Assembly: GCF_003999195.1 (NCBI RefSeq)
Contig: NZ_RJVR01000306.1
Span: forward strand, 1-64,000
Direction of reading: 5' to 3'
DNA: 64,000 nucleotides
Origin: Streptomyces soli
GTDB lineage: Bacteria > Actinomycetota > Actinomycetes > Streptomycetales > Streptomycetaceae
Shown here: positions 8,776-17,303 of the stretch, in pieces
Layout of the letters: every line of letters begins with the position of its first letter
How positions within the stretch are numbered: position 1 is the stretch's first letter
Position numbers and translations under genes: made by a program
Notes under the pieces: model-generated
Told to the model about the DNA's origin: nothing
The model's input: only the letters and a program-made list of their open reading frames with translations
Databases searched by the model: none

Positions 8776-9459
8776 TCACTCGCTGGCGGGCTGAGCGTCG
8801 AACACTTCGGGGTGGTGGGAGAGTTCGACGCGGGTGCGGCGGATGTGGAGTTGGAGGATCCGCTCGGCGGACTGTTGGTCGCGGTCGCGCAGGGCTTCGA
8901 TGAGCAGGTGGTGCTCGGCGCTGATGATCCACTTGCGTTGGCCGGCGGTGAGGTGGGTGAAGGCGCGGCGGTAGTGCTGGGTGGTGTCCCACAGCCGGGC
9001 GACGATGTTCGCGAGCTCGTCGGCGCGGTGGTGGCGGTAGGTGGCCCAGTGCAGCTGCCGGTCGAGGACGAGGAACTGCTCGACGTCGTCGGTCTGCTCG
9101 ATGTGCTGCTGGAGTTCGGCCAGTTCCGCGATGTCGGCGTCCGTCAGGTGCGGGGCGGACTCGGCGAGCAGGAGGGGTTCCAGCCGCTCACGCATCTTGT
9201 AGCTCAGCTCGCACTCACGCATGTCCATCTGGGTGACCCAGGCGCCCTGGTTCGCGCGAAGGGTGACCAGACCTTTGGACTGCAGGATGCGCAGTGCTTC
9301 ACGGACCGGCAGCCTGCTGGTTCGCAGTTCTTCCGCGAGGTCGTCCTGGATGATCCGCGTGCCGGGGGCCAGGCGGCCCGACAGGATGCGCTCCCGCAGC
9401 TGGTCGGCGATCCGCTGGCTGGCGACAGCGGCCCGCAGGGTGCCGTTCCCGTCGGACAC
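8776..9459 (-). CDS. GntR-family regulator, FCD (FadR) subfamily
   Basis: Transcription factor with an N-terminal GntR winged helix (RIADQLRERILSGRLAPG, RLPVREALRILQSKGLV) and a C-terminal all-helical FCD ligand domain with conserved metal-site positions (Asp in LVLDRQLHW, His in AEHHLLIEAL, His in LQLHIRRTR). I prefer the GTG at 9459 because AGGAG lies 8 nt upstream; the GTG at 9468 overlaps that ribosome site. It follows the VOC gene by 14 bp in the same direction, so the two are probably co-transcribed. Two copies of AATGGATCCATT in the divergent promoter region are its likely operators. FCD regulators usually sense carboxylic acids, which fits a catabolic role. Confidence 0.9.
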   Translation of the reverse strand: MSDGNGTLRAAVASQRIADQLRERILSGRLAPGTRIIQDDLAEELRTSRLPVREALRILQSKGLVTLRANQGAWVTQMDMRECELSYKMRERLEPLLLAESAPHLTDADIAELAELQQHIEQTDDVEQFLVLDRQLHWATYRHHRADELANIVARLWDTTQHYRRAFTHLTAGQRKWIISAEHHLLIEALRDRDQQSAERILQLHIRRTRVELSHHPEVFDAQPASE

Positions 9460-9473
9460 TCGTCTCACTCCTA

Positions 9474-9986
9474 TTAATCGTCTCGCTCAGGCGAAAGCCT
9501 GCGGGTTCGGTCGAAGGCCTTGCCGTTGGGGTACGACACCAGCTCGAACTGCATCCCCCATGGTGACAGGAAGTAGACCCAGCGCTGACCTTCGCTGGCA
9601 CCCTTGCTCGTCGTCGGTTCGCCGAGTACCCGCAGGCCGCGCCGGTGCAGGTCGGCGACCGCGGCGTCGAGGTCCTCGACGTACAGGGCTATGTGGTGGC
9701 CGCCCACATCGCTGTTGCGGGGCGGCTGCGTGCGCTGGTCGGGCGCTTCGTACTCGAAGACCTCGAAGAGTGCCTGACCGCCGAAGCGGAAGAAGTGCAG
9801 TCGGCGCATCACGGCCCGGTCGTCGACCCCCAGGTGTTCGCTCATCCAGTGACCGTCGTCCTGGTAGGGGCCCAAAGCGTACATGTACTCGCATCCGAGT
9901 ACGTCCACGAAGAACTCGCGTGCCTGATCGAGGTCAGGCACGGTGAGGCCGACGTGGTCCAGGCGGGTCAGCCCAGGGATTGACAT
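9474..9986 (-). CDS. VOC-family (glyoxalase/extradiol dioxygenase fold) metalloprotein
   Basis: Vicinal-oxygen-chelate protein of 170 residues with two beta-alpha-beta-beta-beta units. The expected H-E-H-E metal ligands can be placed: His in LDHVGLTV, Glu in FEVFEY, His in GGHHIALYV and Glu in MQFELVSYP. The ATG at 9986 has GGAG 5 nt upstream. It heads an operon with the GntR gene and is divergent from the E1/E2 operon, with a palindromic candidate operator only 8 bp from its start codon. VOC proteins can be lyases, epimerases or ring-cleavage dioxygenases; sequence alone does not choose among them. Confidence 0.85.
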   Translation of the reverse strand: MSIPGLTRLDHVGLTVPDLDQAREFFVDVLGCEYMYALGPYQDDGHWMSEHLGVDDRAVMRRLHFFRFGGQALFEVFEYEAPDQRTQPPRNSDVGGHHIALYVEDLDAAVADLHRRGLRVLGEPTTSKGASEGQRWVYFLSPWGMQFELVSYPNGKAFDRTRRLSPERDD

Positions 9987-9994
9987 GATTCTCC

Positions 9995-10008
9995 AAATGG
10001 ATCCATTT
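9995..10008. promoter_or_regulatory. Candidate GntR operator 1 (perfect 14-bp palindrome)
   Basis: AAATGGATCCATTT is a perfect inverted repeat 8 bp upstream of the VOC start codon, inside the likely 5' untranslated region. Its core recurs once, near the E1 gene. GntR/FCD regulators bind such short palindromes, and the gntR gene is in the adjoining operon, so autorepression is inferred. Confidence 0.65.
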
Positions 10009-10079
10009 AGCTTGCCTTCACGCATCCTACGGCGCATAGTCTAGGGTCAAAGGCCCGTCTCAGACGAGATGGCTTACGT

Positions 10080-10091
10080 AATGGATCCATT
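10080..10091. promoter_or_regulatory. Candidate GntR operator 2 (perfect 12-bp palindrome)
   Basis: AATGGATCCATT, identical to the core of operator 1 and 83-85 bp from it centre to centre, lies 33 bp before the E1 start codon. Two identical palindromes in a single divergent promoter region strongly suggest coordinated control of the VOC-gntR and E1-E2 operons. Confidence 0.65.
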
Positions 10092-10124
10092 CCAGGTCTC
10101 TCAGTCACTCTCCAGGGAGCGCCC

Positions 10125-12305
10125 ATGCCTAGCCGTGACACTCTGACCCCCAGCTCGCCGTGGGTCGAGCTGAGCGCCTCAGCCGATGACTGGGACGCTG
10201 CGGACCCCGCCCTCCTGCTGGGGATGCTGGGCCAGGCCCAGTGGATCCGGGCGTTCGAGGAGTACGTGCTCGAGCTCGCCGGTGCAGGTCTCATCCACGG
10301 TCCGGCGCACTCGAGCGTCGGCCAGGAGGGCGGCGCGGTCGGATCGGCGCTGCCGCTGCGCAGCGACGACTTCGTCAACGGCACACACCGCGGACACCAC
10401 CAGTTCCTCGCCAAGGCGTTCGGTCACGTCCTGCCCAGCAAGTCCGACGGGCTGCCCGAGCTGGACGAGAACGTACGCATGGTGCTTCGCCGCACCCTCG
10501 CCGAGATCTGCGGTCTGTCCGACGGTTTCTGCCGCGGCCGGGGCGGGTCGATGCACCTGCAGTGGAAAGAGGCCGGGGCGATGGGCACCAATGCCATCGT
10601 CGGCGGCGGCGTCCCGCAAGCCGCCGGCTTCGCCTGGAACCAGCTTCACGCGGGGACGGACGCCGTCACCGTGACGTACTTCGGTGACGGTGCCGTGAAC
10701 ATCGGCTCCGTCCTGGAGACCTTCAACCTCGCGGCGGCCTGGCGGCTGCCCATCTGCTTCTTCATCGAGAACAACCTGTACGCCGTGTCGACCCCGGTCA
10801 GCGAGGTAACGGCAGAGCCCAGGCTGTCGGGCAGGGGGACCGGTTTCAACATCCCCAGCTGGCGCGTGGACGGTATGAACGCCCTCGCCGTCAACCTGGC
10901 CATGAACGAAGCCCTCGAGCACATGCGCGCCGGCCGCGGCCCGACCATCATCGAGGCCGAGGTGTACCGGTACTTCCACCAGAACGGCGCCTACCCGGGC
11001 AGCGCCTTCGGTTACCGGGACAAGGCAGAGGAGAAGGCCTGGCGCGACCGCGACGCCCTGGAGATGCTGCGGGCCAACATCATCCGCCGCAAGCTCGCGA
11101 CCGCGAGGCAGATAACGGCCGCGCAGAAGCAGGTGACGGCCGTGATGCAGGAGATCGGCGACTCACTCCTGGAAGCGGCCCCGGGCGGCAAGCCCGGCCA
11201 GCGGCGCATCAAGCCCGCGGCCTGGCCGGACAGCACGTTCGTCGACGCGGGTGTCCGCGGAGACCTGAGCGAACTCGAAGGCAGCCGGTACGAAGAGGCC
11301 GCCACCTTCTCCGGGAAACTGGAGGACCGACGGTTCATCGACGTCGTGAGCGACGTGATCGGACGCCGGATGGAGACCGACGAGCGGATCATCGTCCTCG
11401 GCGAGGACGTCAACCGGCTCAAGGGCGGCACCAACGGCGCGACAAAGCGGGCGCTGGAGCTGTTCCCCGACCGGGTGCTGGGCACGCCCATCAGCGAGAA
11501 CGCCTTCGCGGGCCTGGGCGGTGGCATGGCTATCGACGGCCGGTTCCGCCCGGTGGTCGAGTTCATGTACGCGGACTTCATGTGGGTCGCGGCCGACCAG
11601 CTGTTCAACCAGGTCGCCAAGGCCCGGCACATGTTCGGCGGCGACGGCGCCGTGCCGTTCGTGCTGCGCTCCAAGCTCGCGGCCGGCACCGGGTACGGGT
11701 CGCAGCACACGATGGATCCGGCCGGCATCCTGACCACGGCGGCGGGGCTGCGGGTGGTCGCCCCGTCGAACCCCTTCGACTACGTGGGTCTCATGAACAC
11801 CGCGCTCGCCTGCGACGACCCGGTGGTCGTCCTGGAGCACGTCGATCTCTACCAGACGACAGGGACAGGGCCGGTCGACGACCTCGACTACCGCATCCCC
11901 GTGGGCAAGGCGGCGCTGCGCCGGGAGGGCGAGGACCTCACGGTGATCTCCTATCTGTCGATGGTCAACCACTGCCTGGAAGCGCTCGACCAGGTGCCTC
12001 AGCTCCAGGCCGACCTCATCGATCTGCGGTGGCTCGACCGGGCCAGCCTCGACTGGGACACCATCGAGGCGAGCGTCAAGAAGACCAACCGGGTGCTCAT
12101 CGTCGAACAGGGCGCGCGGGGTACGTCCTACGGCGGCTGGCTCGCCGACGAGATCCAGCGTCGCCTCTTCGACTGGCTCGACGCCCCGATCGAGCGCGTC
12201 ACCGGCGGTGAGGCATCGCCCAGCATCAGCAAGGTCCTGGAGCGGGCGGCGATCGCCCGTACCGAAGAAGTCGTCAGCGCCCTGCGCGACATCGCCTCGA
12301 ACTGA
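10125..12305 (+). CDS. Fused E1 alpha-beta subunit of a 2-oxo-acid (acetoin/branched-chain type) dehydrogenase
   Basis: Thiamine-diphosphate-dependent dehydrogenase of 726 residues that joins E1-alpha (about 20-380) and E1-beta (about 400-720) in one chain. The alpha half has the ThDP motif beginning at FGDGAVN and ending at ENNLYAVSTP, plus GRGGSMHLQ. The beta half begins at RRFIDVVSDVIG and contains LGEDV, SENAFAGLGGGMAIDG and the C-terminal LIVEQGARGTSYGGWLADEI. It oxidatively decarboxylates a 2-oxo acid (or cleaves acetoin) and passes the acyl group to the lipoyl arm of the next gene's E2. AGGGAG lies 6 nt before the ATG. No E3 (dihydrolipoyl dehydrogenase) gene is nearby, so the housekeeping E3 probably serves. 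The true substrate is uncertain. Confidence 0.9.
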   Translation: MPSRDTLTPSSPWVELSASADDWDAADPALLLGMLGQAQWIRAFEEYVLELAGAGLIHGPAHSSVGQEGGAVGSALPLRSDDFVNGTHRGHHQFLAKAFGHVLPSKSDGLPELDENVRMVLRRTLAEICGLSDGFCRGRGGSMHLQWKEAGAMGTNAIVGGGVPQAAGFAWNQLHAGTDAVTVTYFGDGAVNIGSVLETFNLAAAWRLPICFFIENNLYAVSTPVSEVTAEPRLSGRGTGFNIPSWRVDGMNALAVNLAMNEALEHMRAGRGPTIIEAEVYRYFHQNGAYPGSAFGYRDKAEEKAWRDRDALEMLRANIIRRKLATARQITAAQKQVTAVMQEIGDSLLEAAPGGKPGQRRIKPAAWPDSTFVDAGVRGDLSELEGSRYEEAATFSGKLEDRRFIDVVSDVIGRRMETDERIIVLGEDVNRLKGGTNGATKRALELFPDRVLGTPISENAFAGLGGGMAIDGRFRPVVEFMYADFMWVAADQLFNQVAKARHMFGGDGAVPFVLRSKLAAGTGYGSQHTMDPAGILTTAAGLRVVAPSNPFDYVGLMNTALACDDPVVVLEHVDLYQTTGTGPVDDLDYRIPVGKAALRREGEDLTVISYLSMVNHCLEALDQVPQLQADLIDLRWLDRASLDWDTIEASVKKTNRVLIVEQGARGTSYGGWLADEIQRRLFDWLDAPIERVTGGEASPSISKVLERAAIARTEEVVSALRDIASN

Positions 12306-12334
12306 CCTCACGGACTCAGAGCTAGGAGAAGACC

Positions 12335-13645
12335 ATGGCAACGCTGCTTCGCCTGCCGGAAGTCGCCGCCGGAGCGACGGAAGCCGTCCTGTCCGAGTGG
12401 TTGGTGAAGGAGAACACCCCGTACAGGACCGAGGACCCGATTGTGGTCCTGGAAACCGACAAGGCCCTGGTCGAAGTGGCGGCCGAGTCGGACGCGGTGA
12501 TCCTCCGGGCGCTCGTCCCCAACGGTTCCACGGTCGAGGTCGGTGCCCCGATCGCCCTCCTCGGCGACGAGTCGGAGATCGGGGCCGACGTCGAACAGCT
12601 CCTGGCGGAACTCGGCGTCCCTGCCGGCCCGACCGACCGGGAGCCGGCTCCGGCGACGCCGCCCGAAGCCTCGCCAAGCGCGCAGGAGGCTCCGGTTCCC
12701 CCGGTCACCACGGAGTCGGAGAACGCCCGGGTGTTCATCAGCCCTCTGGCCCGCAGGATCCTCAAGGAGGCGGGCCTGACGACCGACCAGGTCCGCCCTA
12801 CCGGTCCGCACGGCCGCATCGTGCGCCGGGACGTGGAACGCGCCGTCGAGGAAGCCCGTGCGTCGGCGGCGGCGGCCGCCGAGCCGGTGCCCGCGCCTGC
12901 CCAGCCCGCGCCCGTCGAGCCGGTGCCCGCGCCCGTACGGACGGCGAGCCCGCAGCCGCAGACCGCCGGTTTCCGCGACATCCCCCACACCCGGCTGCGG
13001 CGCGCCGTGGCGAGCCGGCTGACCGCCAGCAAGCAGACGGTCCCGCACTTCTACCTCAAGCGGACGGCCCGCATCGATGATCTGCTCGCCCTCCGTAAGC
13101 AGCTCAACGAGGTGTCGCCCCAGAAGATCTCGGTCAACGACCTGGTGATCGCGGCGGTCGCGGTCGCGCACCAGGCGGTACCCGACGCCAACGTGATCTG
13201 GACCGACGAGGGCATGCGGCAGTTCGAGTCGGTGGACATCGCGGTGGCCATCGCCTCGGAGCGCGGACTGGTCACGCCGGTCCTGTCCGCGGTCGAGCGG
13301 ATGTCCCCCAGCGCGATCGCGCGCGAGGTCAAGGCGTACGTACAGAAGGCCAACCAGGGCAGCTTGCAGCAGGGCGACCTGGAAGGCGGCTCCCTCACGG
13401 TCACCAACCTGGGGATGTACGGCGTCGACGAGTTCTCGGCGATCATCAACCCGCCGCACTCCGCCATCCTCGCGGTCGGCGCCGGACGGCCGGCACCGCT
13501 CGTCGTCGACGGCACCGTCCAGGTCGCGACGCAGATGACGCTGGTGCTCTCCGTCGATCACCGTGCCATTGACGGTGCCCTGGCCGCGCAGTGGATGGAG
13601 GCCCTGGTGGGCGCCCTTGAGCAGCCGCTCCGGCTGGTCGCCTGA
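12335..13645 (+). CDS. Dihydrolipoamide acyltransferase (E2) of a 2-oxo-acid dehydrogenase
   Basis: E2 component of 436 residues in the standard domain order: one N-terminal lipoyl domain (1-78, lipoyl lysine in ETDKA near residue 43), an Ala/Pro linker, a peripheral-subunit-binding domain (about 134-168, FISPLARRILKEAG ... GPHGRIVRRDV), a second Pro/Ala linker and a catalytic acyltransferase domain ending with the active-site DHRAIDG (407-413). It lies 29 bp after the E1 gene with its own AGGAG, so it forms a two-gene operon. It ends 6 bp from the convergent lacI gene. The acyl group transferred to CoA is not determinable from sequence. Confidence 0.92.
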   Translation: MATLLRLPEVAAGATEAVLSEWLVKENTPYRTEDPIVVLETDKALVEVAAESDAVILRALVPNGSTVEVGAPIALLGDESEIGADVEQLLAELGVPAGPTDREPAPATPPEASPSAQEAPVPPVTTESENARVFISPLARRILKEAGLTTDQVRPTGPHGRIVRRDVERAVEEARASAAAAAEPVPAPAQPAPVEPVPAPVRTASPQPQTAGFRDIPHTRLRRAVASRLTASKQTVPHFYLKRTARIDDLLALRKQLNEVSPQKISVNDLVIAAVAVAHQAVPDANVIWTDEGMRQFESVDIAVAIASERGLVTPVLSAVERMSPSAIAREVKAYVQKANQGSLQQGDLEGGSLTVTNLGMYGVDEFSAIINPPHSAILAVGAGRPAPLVVDGTVQVATQMTLVLSVDHRAIDGALAAQWMEALVGALEQPLRLVA

Positions 13646-13651
13646 GGGGCG

Positions 13652-14701
13652 CTACGCACCGTGAGGAGGCGGCGCGGCGGTCGAGGCCCGGACCACCAGA
13701 CGCACCGGTAGGAAGACGGTCTTCGACATGGGGGCGGGGTGGCCCTTCTCCTCATAGCGGTCCAGGCGCTCGAGGAGGAGGCGGGCCGCCTCCGCCCCCA
13801 GGTCGAGGTGCGGCACGCGCACGGTGGTCAGCGGCGGCTGGAATTCGTCGGCGAACTGCATGTCGTTGAAGCCGACGAGGGAGATGTCCTGCGGGCACCG
13901 CAGGCCCCTGGCCTTGAGAGCGTGAAGTGCTCCGAGGGCGATCAGATCGTTGCCGGCGCAGATGGCCGTCGTATCGGGATGCTTTTCGAGCAGTTCGTGG
14001 GTGGCGCGTTCGCCCGCGGGCGCGGTGTAGCTCTCGCTGACCACGACCGGTGCCCGCTCAGGAGCGATCCCGGCGGTTTCGACCGCGTGCCGGAAGGCTC
14101 GGACGCGGGTGACACCGGTGGACATGCTCTGGGGGCCCGCCACGTGGGCGATGGAGCGGTGTCCGAGACCGAGCAGGTGCTCGACGGCAAGGGCCATCCC
14201 GGTGGCGTCGTCGCCGGCGACCCAGGGAAACAGCCTTTTGTCCGTACAGCGGTTGACCAGGACGATCGGGACGCCCGATTCGTAGGCCTCGTCCAGCAGG
14301 GGATGCACGCGCTGCGCGGTGGCGATGATGAAACCGTCGACCTGCCGCCCCCGCAGGGCCTCGAATTGGGTGCGTTCCTTGGCCTCGTCATTGTCGGTGT
14401 TCGCCAGCAGCGCCGTGTAGCCACGGGCGTTCAGGACTTCCTCGATGCCGCGCGCGACCGGGGGAAAGAGCGGATTGGTGAGGTCCGGCAGCAGGACACC
14501 GACCGTGAAGGAGCGGTTCGTACGCAGACTGCGCGCTGCCGAGTTCGGGGTGAAGCCCAACTGCTCGGCGGCCGTCCTCACCCGGCGGGCCGTCGCCGCG
14601 TTCACCAGACCGCTGGTGCTCGGGTTGAGGGCGCGGGAGGCCGTGGCCTTGTGCACTCCGGCGAGTGCTGCCACATCGGACATGGTCGGGCGTTTGCTCA
14701 C
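13652..14701 (-). CDS. LacI-family transcriptional regulator
   Basis: LacI/GalR repressor of 349 residues. The N-terminal HTH is clear (MSDVAALAGVHKATASRALNP), followed by the hinge helix (NSAARSLRTNRS) and a periplasmic-binding-like effector domain (TVGVLLPDLTNPLFPPVARGIEEVL). The start is a GTG at 14701; an internal ATG at 14683 immediately before the HTH is possible but shorter than usual. It is divergent from the dehydrogenase/M24/aldehyde dehydrogenase/amidohydrolase operon, and LacI-type operator sequences lie in the shared 309-bp region. It is therefore the probable repressor of that operon and of itself. Confidence 0.9.
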   Translation of the reverse strand: MSKRPTMSDVAALAGVHKATASRALNPSTSGLVNAATARRVRTAAEQLGFTPNSAARSLRTNRSFTVGVLLPDLTNPLFPPVARGIEEVLNARGYTALLANTDNDEAKERTQFEALRGRQVDGFIIATAQRVHPLLDEAYESGVPIVLVNRCTDKRLFPWVAGDDATGMALAVEHLLGLGHRSIAHVAGPQSMSTGVTRVRAFRHAVETAGIAPERAPVVVSESYTAPAGERATHELLEKHPDTTAICAGNDLIALGALHALKARGLRCPQDISLVGFNDMQFADEFQPPLTTVRVPHLDLGAEAARLLLERLDRYEEKGHPAPMSKTVFLPVRLVVRASTAAPPPHGA

Positions 14702-14732
14702 CTGGGCAGTCTAGGGAAACTTTCCCCCGGGA

Positions 14733-14746
14733 AACAACCGATTGCA
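14733..14746. promoter_or_regulatory. Candidate LacI operator O1 (partial match)
   Basis: AACAACCGATTGCA matches 12 of 14 positions of the palindromic consensus TGCAAYCGRTTGCA defined by the two sites downstream. It is 32 bp from the lacI start codon and could mediate autoregulation. A short inverted repeat GGGAAA-C-TTTCCC lies just upstream at 14714-14726. Confidence 0.45.
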
Positions 14747-14790
14747 GAGCGCCGACGACCAGGTGACCGCAAGGACGATGGCCAGAGGTC

Positions 14791-14820
14791 TTGACAGCTT
14801 CGCGAGTACGGAGCAAGCAT
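14791..14820 (+). promoter_or_regulatory. Candidate promoter of the dehydrogenase-amidohydrolase operon
   Basis: A perfect TTGACA -35 box at 14791-14796 is followed 18 bp later by AAGCAT, a weak -10. The LacI-type site at 14824-14837 would overlap the transcription start, a normal repressing position. The weak -10 keeps confidence low. Confidence 0.35.
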
Positions 14821-14823
14821 GAA

Positions 14824-14837
14824 TGCAATCGGTTGCA
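14824..14837. promoter_or_regulatory. Candidate LacI operator O2
   Basis: TGCAATCGGTTGCA is a near-perfect 14-bp palindrome with the central CG typical of LacI/GalR operators. It lies just downstream of the candidate promoter. Confidence 0.65.
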
Positions 14838-14954
14838 GCAATCGTCGAAGACTGAGCGAACGAACGACCGGATCGATCATCCTCCGGAGCTCCGTCTCAC
14901 CAGTTCAAGACCATTGATCTCCATATGCACCGCCCTCGGTAGGGGTGATGACTA

Positions 14955-14968
14955 TGCAATCGGATGCA
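14955..14968. promoter_or_regulatory. Candidate LacI operator O3
   Basis: TGCAATCGGATGCA differs from O2 at one base. It is 42 bp before the dehydrogenase start codon and 131 bp from O2, compatible with repression by looping or roadblock. Confidence 0.6.
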
Positions 14969-15010
14969 GAAGTTGTCACTCGAGCCGTCTTCCAGGAGTG
15001 AGGTAGAGAA

Positions 15011-15958
15011 ATGACGTACGCCGCCCAGGACCACCCGCGTATCGGCTGGATCGGCGCCGGCCGCATGGGCTTCCAACTGGCCGCCCGGCTGCTGGACGCG
15101 GGGCACGACGTCGCCGTCTACAACAGGACCCGCGCCAAGGCCGAACCGCTGGCCGAACGGGGCGCGACAATCGTCGACCGGCCGGTGGACCTCGCCGACC
15201 GGGATGTCGTCTTCATCATGGTCTCCGCCTCGGCGGACCTGGAAGCGGTCACCACGGGTCCCGACGGCGTGCTGACCTCGCCGGATGCCGCGCCGCAGGT
15301 ACTGATCGACAGCTCCACGGTCTCCACCCAGGTGTCCACGCTGGTCCGCAACGAAGCCGCCAAGCGCGGGACCGACTTCCTGGCCGCCCCCGTGAGCGGA
15401 AACCCGAAGGTGATCGCCGCGGGCAAGCTGACGGTCGCCGTTTCCGGCTCGCGCGAGGTGTTCGACCAGGTCGAGCCGCTGCTGGCGCTGCTGGGACGCG
15501 GCGTGACCTATGTCGGCGAGGACGAGGTCGCCCGCCTCGTCAAGATCGCGCACAACGTCTTCCTCGGCGTCGTCACCCAGTCCCTCGCCGAGATCACCGT
15601 CCTCGCGGAGAAGGGCGGGGTCAGCCGTGCCGCCTTCCTGGAGTTCCTCAACGACTCCGTGATGGGCTCGGTCTTCACCCGCTACAAGACGCCCGCGCTG
15701 GTCAACCTGGACTTCAAGCCGACGTTCACCCCTCCGCTGCTGCGCAAGGACTTCGACCTGGGGCTGTCCGCGGCCCGCGAGCTGGAGGTCCCGATGCCGC
15801 TCGCCGCCGCCACCGCTCAGCTCGTCGCCGGTGCCATCGGCGCGGGGTACATCGACGAGGACTTCGCCACCTTGCTCCTCGAGCAGGCCAGGAGCTCCGG
15901 CATCACGCTTGAAGCCGAGAACGTGCCCGTGGACGACGGCCTGTCCCCGCAGGACTGA
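15011..15958 (+). CDS. Beta-hydroxyacid dehydrogenase family NAD(P)-dependent oxidoreductase
   Basis: Protein of 315 residues of the 3-hydroxyisobutyrate / tartronate semialdehyde reductase family. The N-terminal Rossmann fold has IGWIGAGRMGFQLAARLL, then a substrate loop (AAPVSGNPKVIAAGKL) and the catalytic lysine in VKIAHNVFLG. The family interconverts 2- or 3-hydroxy acids and the matching semialdehydes or oxo acids. GAGGT precedes the ATG. It is the first gene of an operon that continues with the M24 protein, an aldehyde dehydrogenase and two amidohydrolases, so a hydroxy acid to semialdehyde to acid sequence is plausible (inference). Confidence 0.85.
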   Translation: MTYAAQDHPRIGWIGAGRMGFQLAARLLDAGHDVAVYNRTRAKAEPLAERGATIVDRPVDLADRDVVFIMVSASADLEAVTTGPDGVLTSPDAAPQVLIDSSTVSTQVSTLVRNEAAKRGTDFLAAPVSGNPKVIAAGKLTVAVSGSREVFDQVEPLLALLGRGVTYVGEDEVARLVKIAHNVFLGVVTQSLAEITVLAEKGGVSRAAFLEFLNDSVMGSVFTRYKTPALVNLDFKPTFTPPLLRKDFDLGLSAARELEVPMPLAAATAQLVAGAIGAGYIDEDFATLLLEQARSSGITLEAENVPVDDGLSPQD

Positions 15959-15995
15959 CCCTCCCAGCCTCGCAGCGACTAAGGACGTTTCCCCC

Positions 15996-17255
15996 ATGAA
16001 TGCCACGACTCCGCAGACGACACGGCCGATCCCCGCCTATGGACACAGCGCGGTGGACTACGAGCAGCGCGTGGACTACGAACGGCTTCGGGCGTACCGG
16101 CTGGACCGCGCCCGGGCGGCGCTGGAGTCCAGTGAGTGCGGCGCCCTCCTGCTGTTCGACTTCTACAACATCCGCTACACCACGCAGACCTGGATCGGCG
16201 GCGCTCTCGGGGACAAGATGACCCGTTACGCGCTCCTGACCCGTGGCGGCGACCCAGTGCTGTGGGACTTCGGCTCCGCCGCGCGCCACCACCAGCTCTA
16301 CGCCCCCTGGCTGCGGCCGGAGAACTCCCGCGCGGGCATGCTCGGTATGCGTGGTGCCATCTCGCCGGACGCCGGCCTGATGCGCTCAGCGGTCACCGAG
16401 ATCAAGGGCATGCTCGAGGACGCGGGCGTCGCCGACCTGCCCGTCGGTGTGGACATCGTGGAGCCGCCCTTCCTGTTCGAGATGCAGCGGCAGGGCCTGA
16501 AGGTCATCGATGCCCAGCAGCTGATGCTCGACGCCCGCCAGATCAAGTCCCCCGACGAGATCGCCCTGCTGTCCATGGCGGCCGCCATGGTCGACGGCGT
16601 CTACCAGGACATCGTCGAGGCACTCAAGCCCGGCGTGCGCGAGAACGAGATCGTCGCGCTGGCCAACAAACGCCTGTACGAGATGGGTTCGGACCAGGTC
16701 GAGGCCATCAACGCGGTGTCCGGCGAGCGCTGCAACCCGCACCCGCACAACTTCTCCGACCGGATCATCCGCCCCGGCGATCAGGCGTTCTTCGACATCA
16801 TCCAGTCCTACAACGGCTATCGCACCTGCTACTACCGCACCTTCGCGGTGGGCAGCTCGACGGGTTCGCAGCGTGACGCGTACACCAAGGCCCGCGAATG
16901 GATGGACGCCGCCATCGCCATCGTCAAGCCGGGAATCGGGACCGACCAGGTCGCGCAGGTCTGGCCGGCCGCGACCGAGTTCGGCTTCGCCAACGAAATG
17001 GCCGCCTTCGGTCTCCAGTTCGGCCACGGTCTGGGCCTCGGCCTGCACGAGCGGCCCATCATCAGCCGGCTCAACAGCCTGGAAAGCCCCGTCGAGATCC
17101 AGGAGGGCATGGTCTTCGCGCTGGAGACCTACTGCCCGGCATCCGACGGATTCTCCGCGGCCCGCATCGAGGAGGAAGTCGTCGTCACCGCCGACGGTGC
17201 CGCGGTGCTGACCAAATTCCCCGCGCAGGATCTGTTCGTGGCCAACCGTTACTGA
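15996..17255 (+). CDS. M24-family (aminopeptidase P/creatinase fold) protein with a substituted metal ligand
   Basis: A 419-residue pita-bread-fold protein: an N-terminal creatinase-like domain (about 30-175) and a C-terminal M24 domain. Most metal ligands of the dinuclear peptidases can be placed: Asp267 (FFDII), His344 (FGHGLGLGLH), Glu377 (ALETY) and a Glu near 398 (IEEEV). The position of the second aspartate, 11 residues after the first, is Cys278 (GYRTCYYRTF) rather than Asp. The protein may therefore bind metal differently, as DMSP lyase DddP and creatinase diverge from true peptidases. AAGGA is 11 nt before the ATG. It is embedded in the catabolic operon, which argues for a small-molecule hydrolase or lyase rather than a peptidase. 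Confidence 0.85.
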   Translation: MNATTPQTTRPIPAYGHSAVDYEQRVDYERLRAYRLDRARAALESSECGALLLFDFYNIRYTTQTWIGGALGDKMTRYALLTRGGDPVLWDFGSAARHHQLYAPWLRPENSRAGMLGMRGAISPDAGLMRSAVTEIKGMLEDAGVADLPVGVDIVEPPFLFEMQRQGLKVIDAQQLMLDARQIKSPDEIALLSMAAAMVDGVYQDIVEALKPGVRENEIVALANKRLYEMGSDQVEAINAVSGERCNPHPHNFSDRIIRPGDQAFFDIIQSYNGYRTCYYRTFAVGSSTGSQRDAYTKAREWMDAAIAIVKPGIGTDQVAQVWPAATEFGFANEMAAFGLQFGHGLGLGLHERPIISRLNSLESPVEIQEGMVFALETYCPASDGFSAARIEEEVVVTADGAAVLTKFPAQDLFVANRY

Positions 17256-17303
17256 GAAAACCCCGCGACAGCCGCCAAAACCACAGCAGGAGGCGAAGAG
17301 CCA

